DNA from: Clavulina sp. PMI_390
Lineage: Eukaryota; Basidiomycota; Agaricomycetes; Cantharellales; Hydnaceae
DNA length: 44,038 nucleotides
Reading direction: 5' to 3'
Assembly (NCBI GenBank): GCA_015039315.1
Contig: WIDE01000020.1
Location: 381,688 to 425,725 of the forward strand
The notes below the pieces were generated by a model that ran no database searches, had not been told where the DNA came from, and saw only the letters and a list, made by a program, of their open reading frames with translations. The position numbers were made by a program, and so were the translations under genes. Of the stretch, positions 11,029-23,325 are shown piece by piece; position 1 is the first letter of the stretch; the number at the start of each line of letters is the position of its first letter.

Positions 11029-11784
11029 TTTTTCTGGTAGTTATCTTAGATTGTGCTCCTTGCTACTTTGTATGGATACCCGATTCTGGAAGGCTTTGCT
11101 ATCCTCCCCCTTCACAATTAATCGCATGATAGATCAAATGTAAATCCTCTCAAGCTGTCAGTGTGATAGCAGATTATGTTTCCTTTTTTCCATCTCTACA
11201 CTGATTTACGCTTGCGATAAGCCTCCCGATTGTTGGTTATCAACGTTACCGCGGTGGGTTCAAATGATCTTGGGATAGGTCCAGCCCTCGCCCAAAGTCA
11301 CTGAAGCATGGTGAATACGGGACGTTCAGCAGGCAACACGAAAAGTCATTTGGTTGCAGGAGAAATTCTATCCAGCACTAAAGCCAGATTTTCTGGAAAT
11401 TGTTATTTTCGGAGTCGACTTGGCATGGTCATGTGAACTGGACGACTTATCTCCTTTATTTGCAAAACCTCGGTCAGCCGTGACCCTTGATCCGTGTTTG
11501 CGACGGAGTTATGGCAAAAGGTTGACACTAATGGCCGTGCTCTGCCGGTATGCCCGAGATGGAGACGATCCTTCAGAGTTACCTCGCCCGGCGTATTTGA
11601 GCTTTCTGAATGCCCGCTAATGCCGCTATGTGGGGAATGAGTGGCCAGTACTGTTGCAAAATTAGTCGTCGATTTACGACACCAATGCAATCTACCCCTG
11701 ACAGTCCTGCGAAGGATAGGATGGTGATAACCACAAGCCGTTCCTCTTATAGTCGGACCACTTCTAAGCCATATCGCGAGGCCA
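11029..11784. other. Intergenic: upstream of Zn2Cys6 copy A
   Basis: No supported gene. It contains the 3' flank of the hydrolase and presumably the promoter of the regulator that starts at 11785. A 152-codon antisense frame here overlaps the first exon of copy A and has no family signal. Confidence 0.4.
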
Positions 11785-13997
11785 ATGATTGTCCACCCCA
11801 AACGTAAGCTACCAGCAGCAAATATCTTCAGACTCTTAGGCCTGCGAACTGAGAGCGTCAACTATAAGGCGCCCGCGACAAGACGCTGGATAGAGGAGCT
11901 GCGTGTCTCCAGTGCCGAAGGCAAAAGATTGTGCGTATGTCTTAGCTGGACATTGATGAATACACGTCGAAGAAACTGACGAACAACTATTCAACTCTTC
12001 TTTCACCCCACTCCTACCTTTGACTTCGGTATATCGACTGGATCTCCTCTTCCCTTTTCGCGGACACCTCTTCAGAAATGTGATGGCTTGAAGCCCACCT
12101 GCTCACGCTGCTATCGACTAGTCAAGAAGTGTGCTTATTCTTCCACTGTTCAGCACCATCCAGTGGCTGAAGCTCTTGGGGCCCGGACTATGGAACTTGA
12201 GTTAGTCACTCACAAACTCGCCATGGCGTCGAAGCACAGTCTTCTTTTCCTATCCAAAAAACTGGAATATAGAATCGGGCGTTTGGGGGTCTCCCCTAAA
12301 CCTGGGGTGTTATCGGAGGATCTGAGCACCGAAGACAGTGCGGCTCCACGGCTAGGCGAGGAGATTATTGGTGACCAAATAACAATGGAAGACCTCTCCA
12401 ATATCCAAAGGATCGCTGAGAAAGAGCTTAGTCTGTATGATTTAGAGGAGTTAGAGGCATTACCCCCCGCACTCTCGAACCGGCTGTAAGCATCACGCTG
12501 GGCATACTGTGTTACAGTCATCGCTGACCACGATAGTTTAGCATCAACCTATTCCTTCCTTTTCGTCGACAGTACTATTTCCTAGCCGACGTGTCCTATT
12601 TTGCTCGCTTCCTTTCTCTTCCTCCCTCTGACCCTGAGTCCATTCACCCCTGTCTACTCAACGTCTGTTATCTTAGCGCTTGTGCGAGCAATGGAGGCGG
12701 GCTCGCCCAGTTCAAGCCATACTTTCTTGAGCGAACTCGCCGCTCCCTCCAGCAATCTCTCATGCTTGCTGACCGCATTCCTCACTTTCTATGGGCTAAC
12801 TGCATCCTGGCGGTCTTCTATGTCAGAGAACGACGCATGGTAGAGACCATGACGACGGTTGGAGCTCTATCTAGTTTCACATCAGCATGCGGCTTGAGCA
12901 TCCCTGGCTACACAAGGAGCAGGGACAGGGCATCCACCGGCGATGATCTCCTACCTCCGCCCAAGGACGAAGCCGAGGCTGATGATCGGGTCCGGCTTGC
13001 CCATGCCATCTATATTGGATGCCAATCTTTCTCCCAGCTATGCGGAGCCCCCCAAGCGTATTCTCACGAGGGGCAGTGGTTAGCCCTCTTAAAGGAAGCT
13101 TCACTCAGATTTCAAGACGACGAGGTTCGATATTTTCTATATGTCAAATCCCGTCAACTAAGGTTGCCTTTTTATAGGAATCAATGACCAGGACGGCTCT
13201 TTGGCGCCTCGAACTATATGTGAGAATCTTAGTCACCAACACCTTTGAGCGGGTGATGAAATTCGCTCAATTTGTTGTTGGTACGCCGTAATACGCATTA
13301 TATTATACAGTTGGCTAACCCTTCAATCATCACAGCAAATGGGTATCACGGTCAAGAAGAACGATTCGCATCGATAGCAACTCAAATTCACGTACAGCAC
13401 GAGTCCTTGTTCCGTCTATATGATCCACGTCGACTTCGAGATACGGATGTTTCCGGGGGCTACAACCTCAATATTGTTCTCGGACACACGACGCTATATG
13501 GGAGTGGCCTGGTTCTGCATAGTCTATGGGCGGGCCGAAGTCCGGAGTCCAAGGGCAAAATGTTCCAGTGTCTACAAGGGCTCATAGATACTTACGCCCA
13601 TGCTCAAAAGCATCATCGCCCCCACATGGTTTTGCATATTGTAAGAATTACGTTCTGAACCCAAATTGACCCAAAACGACAGCTCACCCTTTACCCGCAG
13701 GTTCACATGATGAACGGCGTGCGCCTCATAGCTCGCGAACTCCAGCGATCTGACTCAAAACAAAACTCAAGATTGTCCCTGACCTATTGTCTCTACCTCG
13801 AATCGCTCCTCGATTTTCTAGATGATAATGTTGTATTTCTCCCAGCATGGGGTACGTGCTCTTCCCGTTCAATCTGCGCGTCTCCTATTTATAGACACTG
13901 ATATCGCGGTTGTTGCTTGTGGATGCTCTACCTAGCTGATGTCCTTCTTGCACTGAAAGACCCGCTTACTGCAGCAGTCCAATCGCTTTCAACTTGA
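11785..13997 (+). CDS. Zn2Cys6 binuclear-cluster transcription factor, copy A
   Basis: Eight exons (11785-11803, 11869-11930, 12076-12485, 12542-13124, 13178-13280, 13336-13640, 13701-13851, 13936-13997) give 564 residues. Residues about 18-45 are a complete zinc cluster: CLQCRRQKI joined across an intron to KCDGLKPTCSRCYRLVKKC, six cysteines with C-x2-C-x6-C-x6-C-x2-C-x6-C spacing. The middle carries the fungal-specific factor domain (INLFLPFRRQYYFLADVSYF, then HPCLLNVCYLSACASNGG). These proteins bind DNA in the nucleus and control metabolism or stress genes; the target here is unknown. It is paralogous to copies B, C and D at 33-41 kb and shares their exon lengths (19, 410, 103, 151, 62 nt). 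It is the only copy on the plus strand and lies 20 kb from the others. A TspO-like gene starts 385 bp downstream. Confidence 0.9.
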
Positions 13998-14381
13998 CTT
14001 CTGGGTGTCCTATTCCCTGTACGAAATGCGTAGGCTCAACTAATCATCATACCTGCTTGCCTTATTGTCGTCATCATATTTAGTTTTTCCCCTATGTGAG
14101 ACGTTATTTTGCTTGCGAGACGTGATAAAGATTGGCGGGTTCGGTGGTCGCACTGAGATTTGTTGGTGATAATTGATTAAATGGCCATATGCCAGATCCC
14201 CGCTAATATTCGATTATCCAGCATAATTTCATTTAGATCCGTAATGGTGAGATGGAGAGCTATATTGTGGGTGCAAGTATAGGAGGAAATCAGGGCATTT
14301 TGGGGAAGCCCAGATTGCGATCGCGGTTCTCACGAGACACGTGATCTCGACGTCATTCCTGTTCTAGAGTCGCTTTTCGCT

Positions 14382-15365
14382 ATGGGTCTCCCTGCACTCT
14401 TTTTCGCTATTCCTAGGGCTCCTCTTTTCGCTGTTGGTATGTGGGGTTGCAACATCTACCGCGGCTCGTCATGCGCCATGAACGTGACAATTGATGTTGA
14501 TCCATGGGGAACTGAATGACTAGGGCTCCCTGTCGTGTTGGGAGTAGCCAGTGGACTTCCTACTTCTAAGGTTGTAAAAGGACCATGGTATAACAACTTG
14601 AGACAACCTGCATTCACTCCTCCAAGAGTTGCTTTCCCAATCGTTTGGCCAATCCTCTACCTCGGTGAGTAACCCATCTCGTCCGAAATGCGTACATCTG
14701 ATCTGATATTATCATTCCTATCAGCCATGGGCTATGCGTCACATCTGGCGGTCAGGTCTTATGACAATGCACTAACTCCCGCCGTTCGGTGAGCTTTACT
14801 CTAAACAGACACGCTCCCCATGTGGCTGAATATACAGCTGCTATGAATAGCGACACTGCGTTATACGCGATCAAGCTCTACTACGGTTAGTTGATCAATT
14901 TATACCATGGATAGCACGCCGCTGACGTCAGACTCCGCAACGAACAGCCCAACTAGCTATGAACATGTCGTGGACTCCTTTGTTCTTCATTTGGAAGAAG
15001 GCGAGTTACCGCGTTATATTTCGGTCTCGATGACAAACAAGTGTTGCTGACTCCTTCAATAGAAAGGGCTTGCACTAGTGGATATTGTGACTCTGACAGG
15101 CACAGTTTATCATCTAACGGTCAGCTTACCATTTCCTTCGGGGTGTTCGCGATATCTCAAGCAAGACTGTTGTTCCAGGCCGTCATGCATGATTTGACTG
15201 ATGGTCTGTCTACTTGGTTCCTGGGTCAGCCTCGCTTCACCTCTTGCACCGGGAATTCTGAAGGCTTATATGCGTCTGATATTCTTAGCACCTTATTGTG
15301 CCTGGCTATCCTACGCGACATACCTCAATGCTGGGTACTGGTACCTTAATCGTGATGTCATGTGA
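14382..15365 (+). CDS. TspO/MBR family membrane protein (translocator protein homolog)
   Basis: Recognised from KGPWYNNLRQPAFTPPRVAF, IVWPILYLAMGYASHLAV, then SWTPLFFIWKK and LALVDIVTLTGTVYHLT, and a last exon FLAPYCAWLSYATYLNAGYW, which together match the five-helix TspO/peripheral benzodiazepine receptor fold. The family binds porphyrins and heme and sits in the mitochondrial outer membrane of animals or other membranes in microbes. Exons: 14382-14436, 14524-14664, 14725-14788, 14851-14885, 14948-15004, 15067-15119 and 15264-15365. The intron after IWKK can be read as GT-AG (giving KKARLALVD) or as GC-AG (giving KKKGLALVD). The junction before the last exon is uncertain: the loop expected between helices 4 and 5 is missing in the simplest model, so a frameshift or unseen exon in 15120-15263 is possible. 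Confidence 0.8.
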
Positions 15366-16970
15366 AGTCTATTATCATCGGCACTATCGAGCTGGTAAGT
15401 TCTCTGGATCAATGATTCGTCGTCGCTCTCCGTAAGCCGCATGAGCATGTAACTTACCATAATTTTAAGGGTCAGTAGGTTGGAATAAATGTAAAATATA
15501 AGCCTCTTGCCTAAAATAATACGAGAGCGGTGCGGTGACTTGCTTCTATATTCCCTCATCTGGCGCAGGAGACTCCCTGTCGACCCTCGAGGAACTCGCT
15601 CATATTCCAACTATCAATGAATTCGCTCCACCTTCTTGCGCCCCCACACACTTTGAGGTGTTACTCCCAATGCGGCAGAGATAGTTTTCTGTCCTAATAT
15701 GCATTTCAGCCACCTAAAATCCAACAAAGCTTGGTTCTGTGCGCTTATATCCTCAAGATATCTCCTGTGAGTATTATGTGCTTGTGTCCAAAATTTGATC
15801 TTGTCTGATATTCGAGGCGATCCAGGTAGGTCACATTTCTCTACTGTTTGAAATTTAGTGCCAGATCACCACTTAACTTTACTGGCATTGCTAACCTTCA
15901 GTCTCTCGCACTAATGAACTCGATCATAACCCATGAGATCCGTCAGGTTTTGCGGAGTTCTCCAATGGCGGGCATGTCCTACTCTAACAGTAGAAGACTA
16001 CAACTGCTACAAACTGTGTAGCGCTGGAGGATTTCGTGCATGAGGCAAAAATCGACTCCAGGCCATCCTGGAAATTGTATCGATGTTCGAACTGCATCTG
16101 ATCTCAAGAGCGTTGAGATCGGTGCTTTACAGTCTTCTCGGCCTGGGCTCGATTTCCGAGCATGGAAGAACCCCAGGCCCCCTTTGATCCTTCAGAAAAA
16201 AGCCATTAGCGTCATAAGCTTGCTGGAAAGCCTGAAGTTACCGATGGCGCTTCGTGGAGCCCGTATTGTATCGTCAGCAAGGGCTCTGAACTTGGTGCGG
16301 CCAATGGAGGATTTCAAGCGTCGCAGCATCTGGCACGCTTTGGATCCGCAATAGATAACGGAAACGGCGTCGTTGGCGAAAGAGCATGCAAGCGAGTCGT
16401 GACCCACAGGGCTATATCGGTTACCCCGTATCACTGAACTTTTTTTATCCGTTCCTGTTTGTTTCTCCAAATTTGACATCCCTTTGACGCGAATTCCCCT
16501 TCGATAGTCCAGCGACATCCAACCACGGAAAATTTATCCAGTTGCCAGCACGCTCTCCTAGCGGAGCTAATCCTCCGCTATACATTTTCATGACCGCGAA
16601 TTCAGTAATGACCATAGCTTCAATCGTGTTGGATTTGATCAGATGGATTGGAGGAAATGCTGTTGTTCAAACAGGAGAAATAGCGAGATCCATCACCTTA
16701 CACATTACACACGCCTCCATTCATGTTGACTGGAAACGGGTGTGGTAGTTCACGCGATCGAGGAACCTCCGCAAATACATTATTACAGACTCTTGGCCGG
16801 CTCTAACTACGTTGCTGCTCAAATTTTCGCATGCCGTTCTGATCAGTCAACAAAGTGAACCCGTTGTTTGGTTTCAGCGCTGAAGGCGGCCACGACTGTC
16901 ACCGTCTCGAGATAAACATAAACATCTCAACCCCCGTCACATCTCCTGTTGAGCTCCGCTCTCTCCTTCT
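15366..16970. other. Long region with no supported gene
   Basis: About 1.6 kb between the TspO-like gene and the first F-box-like gene. Frames of about 100 codons exist on both strands (for example 16040-16354 plus, 16192-16518 minus), but they overlap each other in antisense, lack recognisable domains, and do not extend by splicing. I see no repeats or transposon motifs. Confidence 0.4.
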
Positions 16971-18362
16971 ATGTCACTCGAAGGCCAAAAAATACATCCC
17001 TTGAGTGCGGGCCCACACATCTGTGTCACGTTCCCAGGTTTGCTGACGTGTCATTAGGTCAAGCCCAAGATCATCCTTCCTTGCCGTTTGATGTCCTGTG
17101 CGAAGTCGTGCTTTATTTTCGTGGTGATAACGGCACTCTTCGATCCTTGGCATCGGTGAACTCCGTCATAAGTCATCAAGCTCACAAACTTCTCTGGGCC
17201 TCCTCCTCGTTCTTTATCACCTATGATCAAGATCCTCGACTAGCCCTCCTAGAAACCTTGCGGCACCGAAGAGAATTCGTCCGCAAGATCACCATTACTT
17301 CCTTCGTTGACCTGGATGCGGTCACAATCTTTAATCAACATACCATACCGACACTCCTCGAGCTTGATGCTCTACAATCCCTTCGCATTAACTTTCTCTT
17401 TCCAGAAAACCCAACTACCCTTGAACCCCCGCCTCTCGCACGCATCCTCCATTCTCTAGGAAAACACACGTTTCCATCGTCCATCAAGTCTCTTATAATA
17501 ATGATTCCTATCTCTAACCCAAAAACATTCGATGCTTTCGAGGTTTTCTGGACAGTTTGGTGCAAACGGTTGACCGCAGTGGATCTTTCCATCATCAAGG
17601 ACATATCATCTCCCATCAGCCTTGGATCCTCCGTAAAACGCAAAGATTTTCCATTCCTGACTGATGCAGCTGTCAACCATTGGAGCGAAATGTCATTGAT
17701 TGGTCAAGCCCCACTTCAACGCCTGGTCATTCGGCAAACCAGTTTCCCATTCGCATCACCTACAACGGAAGAAATATTGAAAAACTTTATACGATTCAAA
17801 GATACCTTGCTGGTCCTTGAGCTTTATCAAGGCTTTCCAGGAGGGCCATCAACACTTCCTATTATCGTCAGGGAAATGCCGGCTTTGCAGCGATTATATC
17901 TTGCTCTACAACCCATCAACATTCCCTCGCATATGATTGACCCTGGTGTGTATGCTTCTGCGGTCCTTGAAAGCGCAAAGGCGCAGACGGCGCTTCGTGA
18001 GTTATATATCACAGCATCAACACGGGCGCTCGAATCATTGCAACCTCTTGAGTACTTCCGAGCCTCGAAGAACCTCGAAATCTTTGGTTATGGTGTGGAC
18101 AATGGGCTGGATGTGGTTCAGCCTATCCTGTACCGGAGATTTGTTGATCGCAGTGGGGAGACCTCATTTGCGCCAGTTCCTCGTCGCGATATGTCAGTTT
18201 TGCTCCTTTTTTGTTGCAACGCTTTGCTTTTCTCACTATCAATATATCATGAACAGACATCCCCAAGGTCGGAAGGTCCTTCCCTCTGATCCGGAGATTC
18301 CTCCCTGGGGGAAGTATCCGCCGTTTTCACTCTGCGTCGGTGCCCAGATTGAGAAAATGTAA
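16971..18362 (+). CDS. F-box-like domain protein, copy 1
   Basis: Three exons (16971-17004, 17058-18192, 18257-18362) give 424 residues. The N-terminus carries an F-box-like segment, SLPFDVLCEVVLYFRG then SLASVNSVISHQAHKLLW, which in this family contacts Skp1 of SCF ubiquitin ligases. The rest is a leucine-rich, probably repeat-forming body that would choose the substrate. The start at 16971 was chosen because the first exon is 34 nt and phase 1 in both this gene and copy 2, and both begin MS-x-x-x-Q. The C-terminal exon also matches copy 2 (LPSDPEIPPWGKYPP versus LPTDPEIPLRGQYPP). Such large, fast-evolving F-box families are typical of Agaricomycetes. The substrate is unknown. Confidence 0.85.
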
Positions 18363-18916
18363 TAGTCATGGCGGGGATTCGTAGATGTATGTTTGCATGT
18401 GCCGCATTACAAGAAAGGTAGTGAACGTTAGTAAGAGTCTGTGGCCAATATTTGGATCCGGTGATCGTAGACCTAAGGGTATACAGTTGAGTGGACGGAT
18501 AGCGGCCCCAACAAACTCCGCTGGTCAATAAACGTATCAAGAACCTTTGCTTTTCCCAAAAAAATACGTGCTTATATTCAAATTTAAGAATGATGTCCGG
18601 AATTAGTGAGAACTATCAGCCACATACTATAGCAGAAGAGCGAGCCGCAGTGGTCCTATTTTTCAGCCTACAGCATTACAATGACGGCGTGAGAAGTTGG
18701 ATTGAGCAAGGCGATGGGTCCGCTAATAATATTTAACCATACGCAGTACACAAGAGGTGTTGTGCTCGTGGGCGCTACAAATACAAGTGGAAATTTGCAA
18801 GCAGGGTGTCAAAAAGTACATGAGCGAATCACTAGTGCGTTAGAGATGGAGACGTGAGAGGGCAAAGAAAGCCATCCTAGCGAGATAAATGATACTAATT
18901 GCGCACACAGCACATA
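18363..18916. other. Intergenic between convergent genes
   Basis: 3' flanks of F-box-like copy 1 (plus) and the stomatin-family gene (minus). No gene or repeat seen. Confidence 0.45.
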
Positions 18917-20620
18917 TTAAACCATAGCGATCGAGTTGATCGTACCAGCAGTGTATGCCAAGTTTGTTGGGTTTATGGAGCCTCCCTCACCCATCCCATC
19001 AGCCACTCGCTGCTGTTGCTGAGCCGCAATTTGTCCAATTACATCAGATTGTAAGTTCATCGGCACAAATATGACTTTGGAGCTGGAGGTTTTAGCCATT
19101 CCTTGCAACGCGTCAAGCTGGCGGATCTGCATAGCCGCAGGTGATGCAAGGATGTCCGCGGCTTGGCGCATAAGCCTAAGGTGGCGTTCTAATTAATGCG
19201 GAAGCATGATAGCGAGAACAAAATTAGCAGGCTTACCGAGCGGCCTCAACTTCAGCTTTCGCAGCGATAACTTTAGCCTCGCCGATTCGCTTCTGCTGAG
19301 CAGCAGATGAGAGCGAGGCGGCAACTTCATGTGAGAATATAATATCCCTACCAAGCCGAAGCGGAAGGTGTTCAGCGGGGTTTAGCACAAATGCGAATAT
19401 GATTGAATTTGCGCACTTGATCAAAACCCCTTCAATTGCGACTCCCCACTTGTCCCCAACCTCCGAGAGGATGGAGTCAATTTCAAGCGCAATTGTTTCC
19501 CGCTCCACGACGACGCTCTGCACTGTGCGTGCACCAACGACATGACGCAGTGTTGTCTGGGCACGCTCAACGAGAGCCTGTTGTAGATCGGCGATACAGA
19601 ATGCAGCACGATAAGGGTCTAGGCGGGAGCAATAACATCACGCCACTGGCTAAAGAAAACGAAAGTCCAATACGCACTGACGATCTGGTAATAAATGACA
19701 GAGTCGATGGCGACGTTCACATTGTCTCGAGTGATAACTGTCTGACGACCTATATGCAACGAATCAGTAAGTGGTTTTGTGCCATGACTAAATGGAGCCA
19801 CGAACCAATGGAGACGATCTGAATTTTCACGTCCACCACCCGAAGGCTTTCTGTGCAAACGTTTACTTGGACTAGACCAGGGTCGACCGCTGATCGATGG
19901 AACACGATTCGGGCGGGTTCAGGAGTGGCTGATCATGACACAACAGGCCACTCACCCTTGTAGAAGTTTCCGAAACGAGAAACCAAGCCAACAGTTCCTG
20001 AGTGTCACCCTTATCGTCAACTGAATGTCTACGGTGCATACGCTAATGATTTCTTCTCACCTTGCTGAACTTCTCTGTAAGATAAAAGGTTAGACACACG
20101 TATGTTTATTGTGAAGTCAATTAACTTGCTTGAAAGGGTTGGGAAGAGGACAGCAGGGCTGTAGGGTACATGTAACTCTGAGAACGGCTAGAGTGATAGG
20201 GCGGAAGCAAAGAAAGCTTACGAGAGCACCGAAGGTACCAATACACGTGCCCAAGCCGTTGATGAAGCTCCCATAAATGCCATGCTGGACACTTCCCGCC
20301 CCAAGATCCTGCGCGTACGAGCTCTGTATGATCATGAAAAGGGGGCGTAACAACGTCATATTAGCATCAAGCTAACCATGGAGATAACGCCAGGGACCGT
20401 ACCTGCATCTCCTCTCGCTTCAGCGGCTGGACTGCGATTATTCGGTCTTTTCGGGGAGGGGAACGAAAGGCCATTGGATCCAGATCCTCGGTAACATATC
20501 CTGGTAGGTAGGTCGAGTCGTGGGCACTGTGCGGAGAGCAGTACCACCGAAGGATGAAAGCTTACCATGGCCATCGTCATGGTCAGAAATTGGATGTTTT
20601 GTAGTAATTCCATTCGACAT
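18917..20620 (-). CDS. Stomatin-family SPFH/Band-7 membrane scaffold protein
   Basis: Exons: 20566-20620, 20403-20500, 20222-20323, 20126-20158, 20061-20074 (14 nt), 19956-19997, 19806-19889, 19678-19749, 19417-19618, 19237-19347 and 18917-19175. Conserved text includes GIYGSFINGLGTCIGTFGAL, PNPFKQ, GTVGLVSRFGNFYKAVDPGL, the SPFH core RQTVITRDNVNVAIDSVIYY, LRHVVGARTVQSVVVERETI, and the coiled-coil SSAAQQKRIGEAKVIAAKAE. The family builds oligomeric platforms in membranes and modulates channels and raft-like domains. Ten of eleven exons join in frame. The 14-nt exon does not: the protein wants QVQQG there, but canonical splicing leaves the frame off by one. This may be a sequencing indel, unusual splicing or a real break. 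Confidence 0.85.
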
Positions 20621-21916
20621 AGTGTATGAAAGTTATGGGAAGTCACAGAGTCAGGGATGAGGACGAGGTGCAGAGTGGTGAAATGTCACAAATACTGAGA
20701 ATAGCGGGTTTTATAAGATTTAGGAGCTAGCGCGGTCTGCTTGACTGTCAGTAATAGATTATGATTATGATATGCTGCTTTTCAGTGCATTGATATTTTT
20801 GGTGTGACGTAGCCGCCTTTGCACTGCCCTTTGTTGGCACAACGAACCGCTTGTCGAAAACATTCGTATCTCTCACTTATTCTAGCTATTCCTTACCATA
20901 CATCCTCATCCCATCCCATCTCATCTCCATATTGCATATTACCTATTTCAAATAGACAATCTCAGCTTATATATCGTGCTAGGGAAATAAGATGGACCCG
21001 TCATGATTGCAATCAAATTTACAATGAATGGCGCGATTGAAACTGTTTTCCGGTGCTGGTCGGCACACACCGAAACCAAGCACGCCAATAATGGTGTTTT
21101 ACTGGAGGCGCGACCTTGTTTCTATACCTCTTACCATATATATGATTGGGCAAGACACCCAAGTATTTCAGAAATAAGACGGTAGCTGTCGAGCAAATTC
21201 TGCTTGCCGTGCTTCCTTTCATGACCCAAACCAGTCGTGCACATGAATGTCTCTTCGTAAGAAGGAATAGCGATGGTTCTCTCCGAATTCGGCATATATG
21301 AGTGGCACTCGTGCGTGGGGCACAGCATCACTACTGACAGCGAGCTTACTGCAAAGCAGGAATCCTGCGAAGGCCGCTTGCTCTCGATTTTGCCGCTCGC
21401 CTCCATGACCTAATGACCAAGGCACCGCCTCTATTCAGTTAACTCACATTCTATTATAATCTCATATGTGACGTGGGAGTGGACAATCTCTGGAGGGTGG
21501 TCTACTACTTGCACAGCTTGTACCAGCGGCTCTGCAATAGCGGCTCACGATTGCCCGAGACCGCACCTACAGAGCTAAAACAGTCAACTAACACGTCCAC
21601 AACAGCACAATACTGTCAGCGTCTCTATCTTCACGCGAGTCATTATTCATGAAATGGTTTAAGGTCAATTAAACATTGCACTGCCTCTATTCTTGTCGCA
21701 CATGCATGTGAAGCCTCATGTACATCTCAGATTAGGTTGGTTGGTAGGTAAGTTTTCTCACGGGTGGTGCTGAACTTATGAAAAAGAGAGAGAGTTAGGG
21801 GCTGGGGGTTGATACAGAAAAGTCTTTCAGAGGAATTGCACGGAAATCACGTCGACCTGCTGTGAATACAAGGATAAAATCGGCCGCCAAGGCCTCGACA
21901 CAAATACCTGTAACTA
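20621..21916. other. Divergent intergenic region without a supported gene
   Basis: About 1.3 kb between the stomatin-family start (minus) and F-box-like copy 2 (plus). Short antisense-overlapping frames around 21003-21425 have no family signal. An AG-rich stretch (aaaagagagagagttag) lies near 21781. I see no RNA gene or transposon. Confidence 0.45.
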
Positions 21917-23325
21917 ATGTCGATCAAAACTCAAGAAGTCGATAGTTCAAGTGAGGCCATACCTCAGCATCATCCCAATTGAATCGTGTCTGATCCATAA
22001 TGAAAAATAGGCTCGCTCGTATTCCTACCCTTCGACATTCTGTGCGAGATTGTTCCTCATCTGTGGGATGACGTTCGCACTCTCCAATCATTGGCTTTGT
22101 TGAACTCGGCTATGAGCCACGAGGCTCACAAGCTTCTCTGGTACTCTCGTTCACTATTTGTCACACATTACAAAGACGTACAACTACCGCGCCTGGGGGC
22201 ATTGCGACGTCGAAAGGAGTTTGTTCGCCAGATAAACATCACCTCCTTTACTGATGAGGATGCCCTAGGAGCATTTGAGCTTTACATTGTCCCAGCACTG
22301 CTCATCCTCGATGCTATGCAAACACTCCACTTCAATTTTCTCTTCCCAGAGAATTTAACCTCACATGACCCGCCGCCCCTCGGAAGCATACTCGATGCTT
22401 TCGGAAGACATCCGTTCCCGCCTTCTGTCAAATCGCTGATAATCACGATCCCAATCTCCAACCCTAAAACATTCGACTCTTTTGATGCTTTCTGGAATTC
22501 ATGGTCTCAGCAGCTGACGTCGTTGGACCTTTCCATCGTCAAGGACGTATCATCGCCCATCGACCGCAATCGCGCTTTGGAAGGGAAGGATTTTCCTCAT
22601 CTCGTCAACCTAGCTCTCGGCAATCTGAATGAATTATCCTTGGTTGGAGGAAAGCCTCCTCTCCAACGCCTTGTCATTCGACAACATGCCACTCCTCCGT
22701 TCGCACCACCCACGGTTGAAGATATCCTGGGCAAAATCAATATGTTTAAGGAAACACTCCTGGACCTTGAGCTCCACCAAGGCTTTCCAGAAGGACCGTC
22801 CGCACTTCCATTCATTGTGGACAAAATGCCACATCTGGAACGGCTATACATTCCTTTGAAGCCTAACGATAACCCCTACCGCATCATACATTCCAAGGCG
22901 TATGACTCAGCTGTCTTGGAGAGTTTGAAGGCCCAGCCGGCTCTTCATGAGCTATACGTCACGGGGCCAACAGGTGTACTCGAATCGCTACAGATACTGG
23001 ATTATTTCCGAGCTTCTTCACGGCTCGAGATGTTTGGGTACGGAGAAGATGACGGAAAGAAGATCATTCGCCCCGAGCTTTACAGGCGATACAGCGATCG
23101 GAGCAGTGAGACGTCCTTTGCTCGAGTCTCCGGAATCAGCGCGTACGTTTCGATCTCTTTTCTCCTGCACTCCCTCATTGAACATATCCTTGGTTTTTCC
23201 GCGATAGTCACTCCCAAAGTCGACGAATTCTACCTACTGATCCTGAAATTCCGCTTCGAGGACAGTATCCCCCACTTTCTTTCCATGATATTCAAACAGC
23301 AGCACATGATATAAATTATCAATGA
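21917..23325 (+). CDS. F-box-like domain protein, copy 2
   Basis: Three exons (21917-21950, 22011-23142, 23208-23325) give 427 residues. It is a clear paralog of copy 1, with the same intron phases and an identical first-exon length of 34 nt. The F-box-like segment is FLPFDILCEIVPHLWDD then LALLNSAMSHEAHKLLW. Shared body motifs include LRRRKEFVRQINITSF versus LRHRREFVRKITITSF and ISNPKTFD in both. As in copy 1, the N-terminal part would dock on Skp1 and the leucine-rich body would recruit a target, which is unknown. A longer unspliced reading exists past 23142, but the splice to the last exon restores similarity to copy 1, so I prefer it. Confidence 0.85.

Noticed and set aside
11403..11861. 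Minus-strand frame of 152 codons
   Set aside because: Overlaps the first exon of Zn2Cys6 copy A, has no domain and no splice partner.
13852..13935. Upstream acceptor at 13897 for the last intron of Zn2Cys6 copy A
   Set aside because: It gives a truncated end (DTDIAVVACGCST); the acceptor at 13935 restores the ADVLLALKDPL ending shared with copies C and D.
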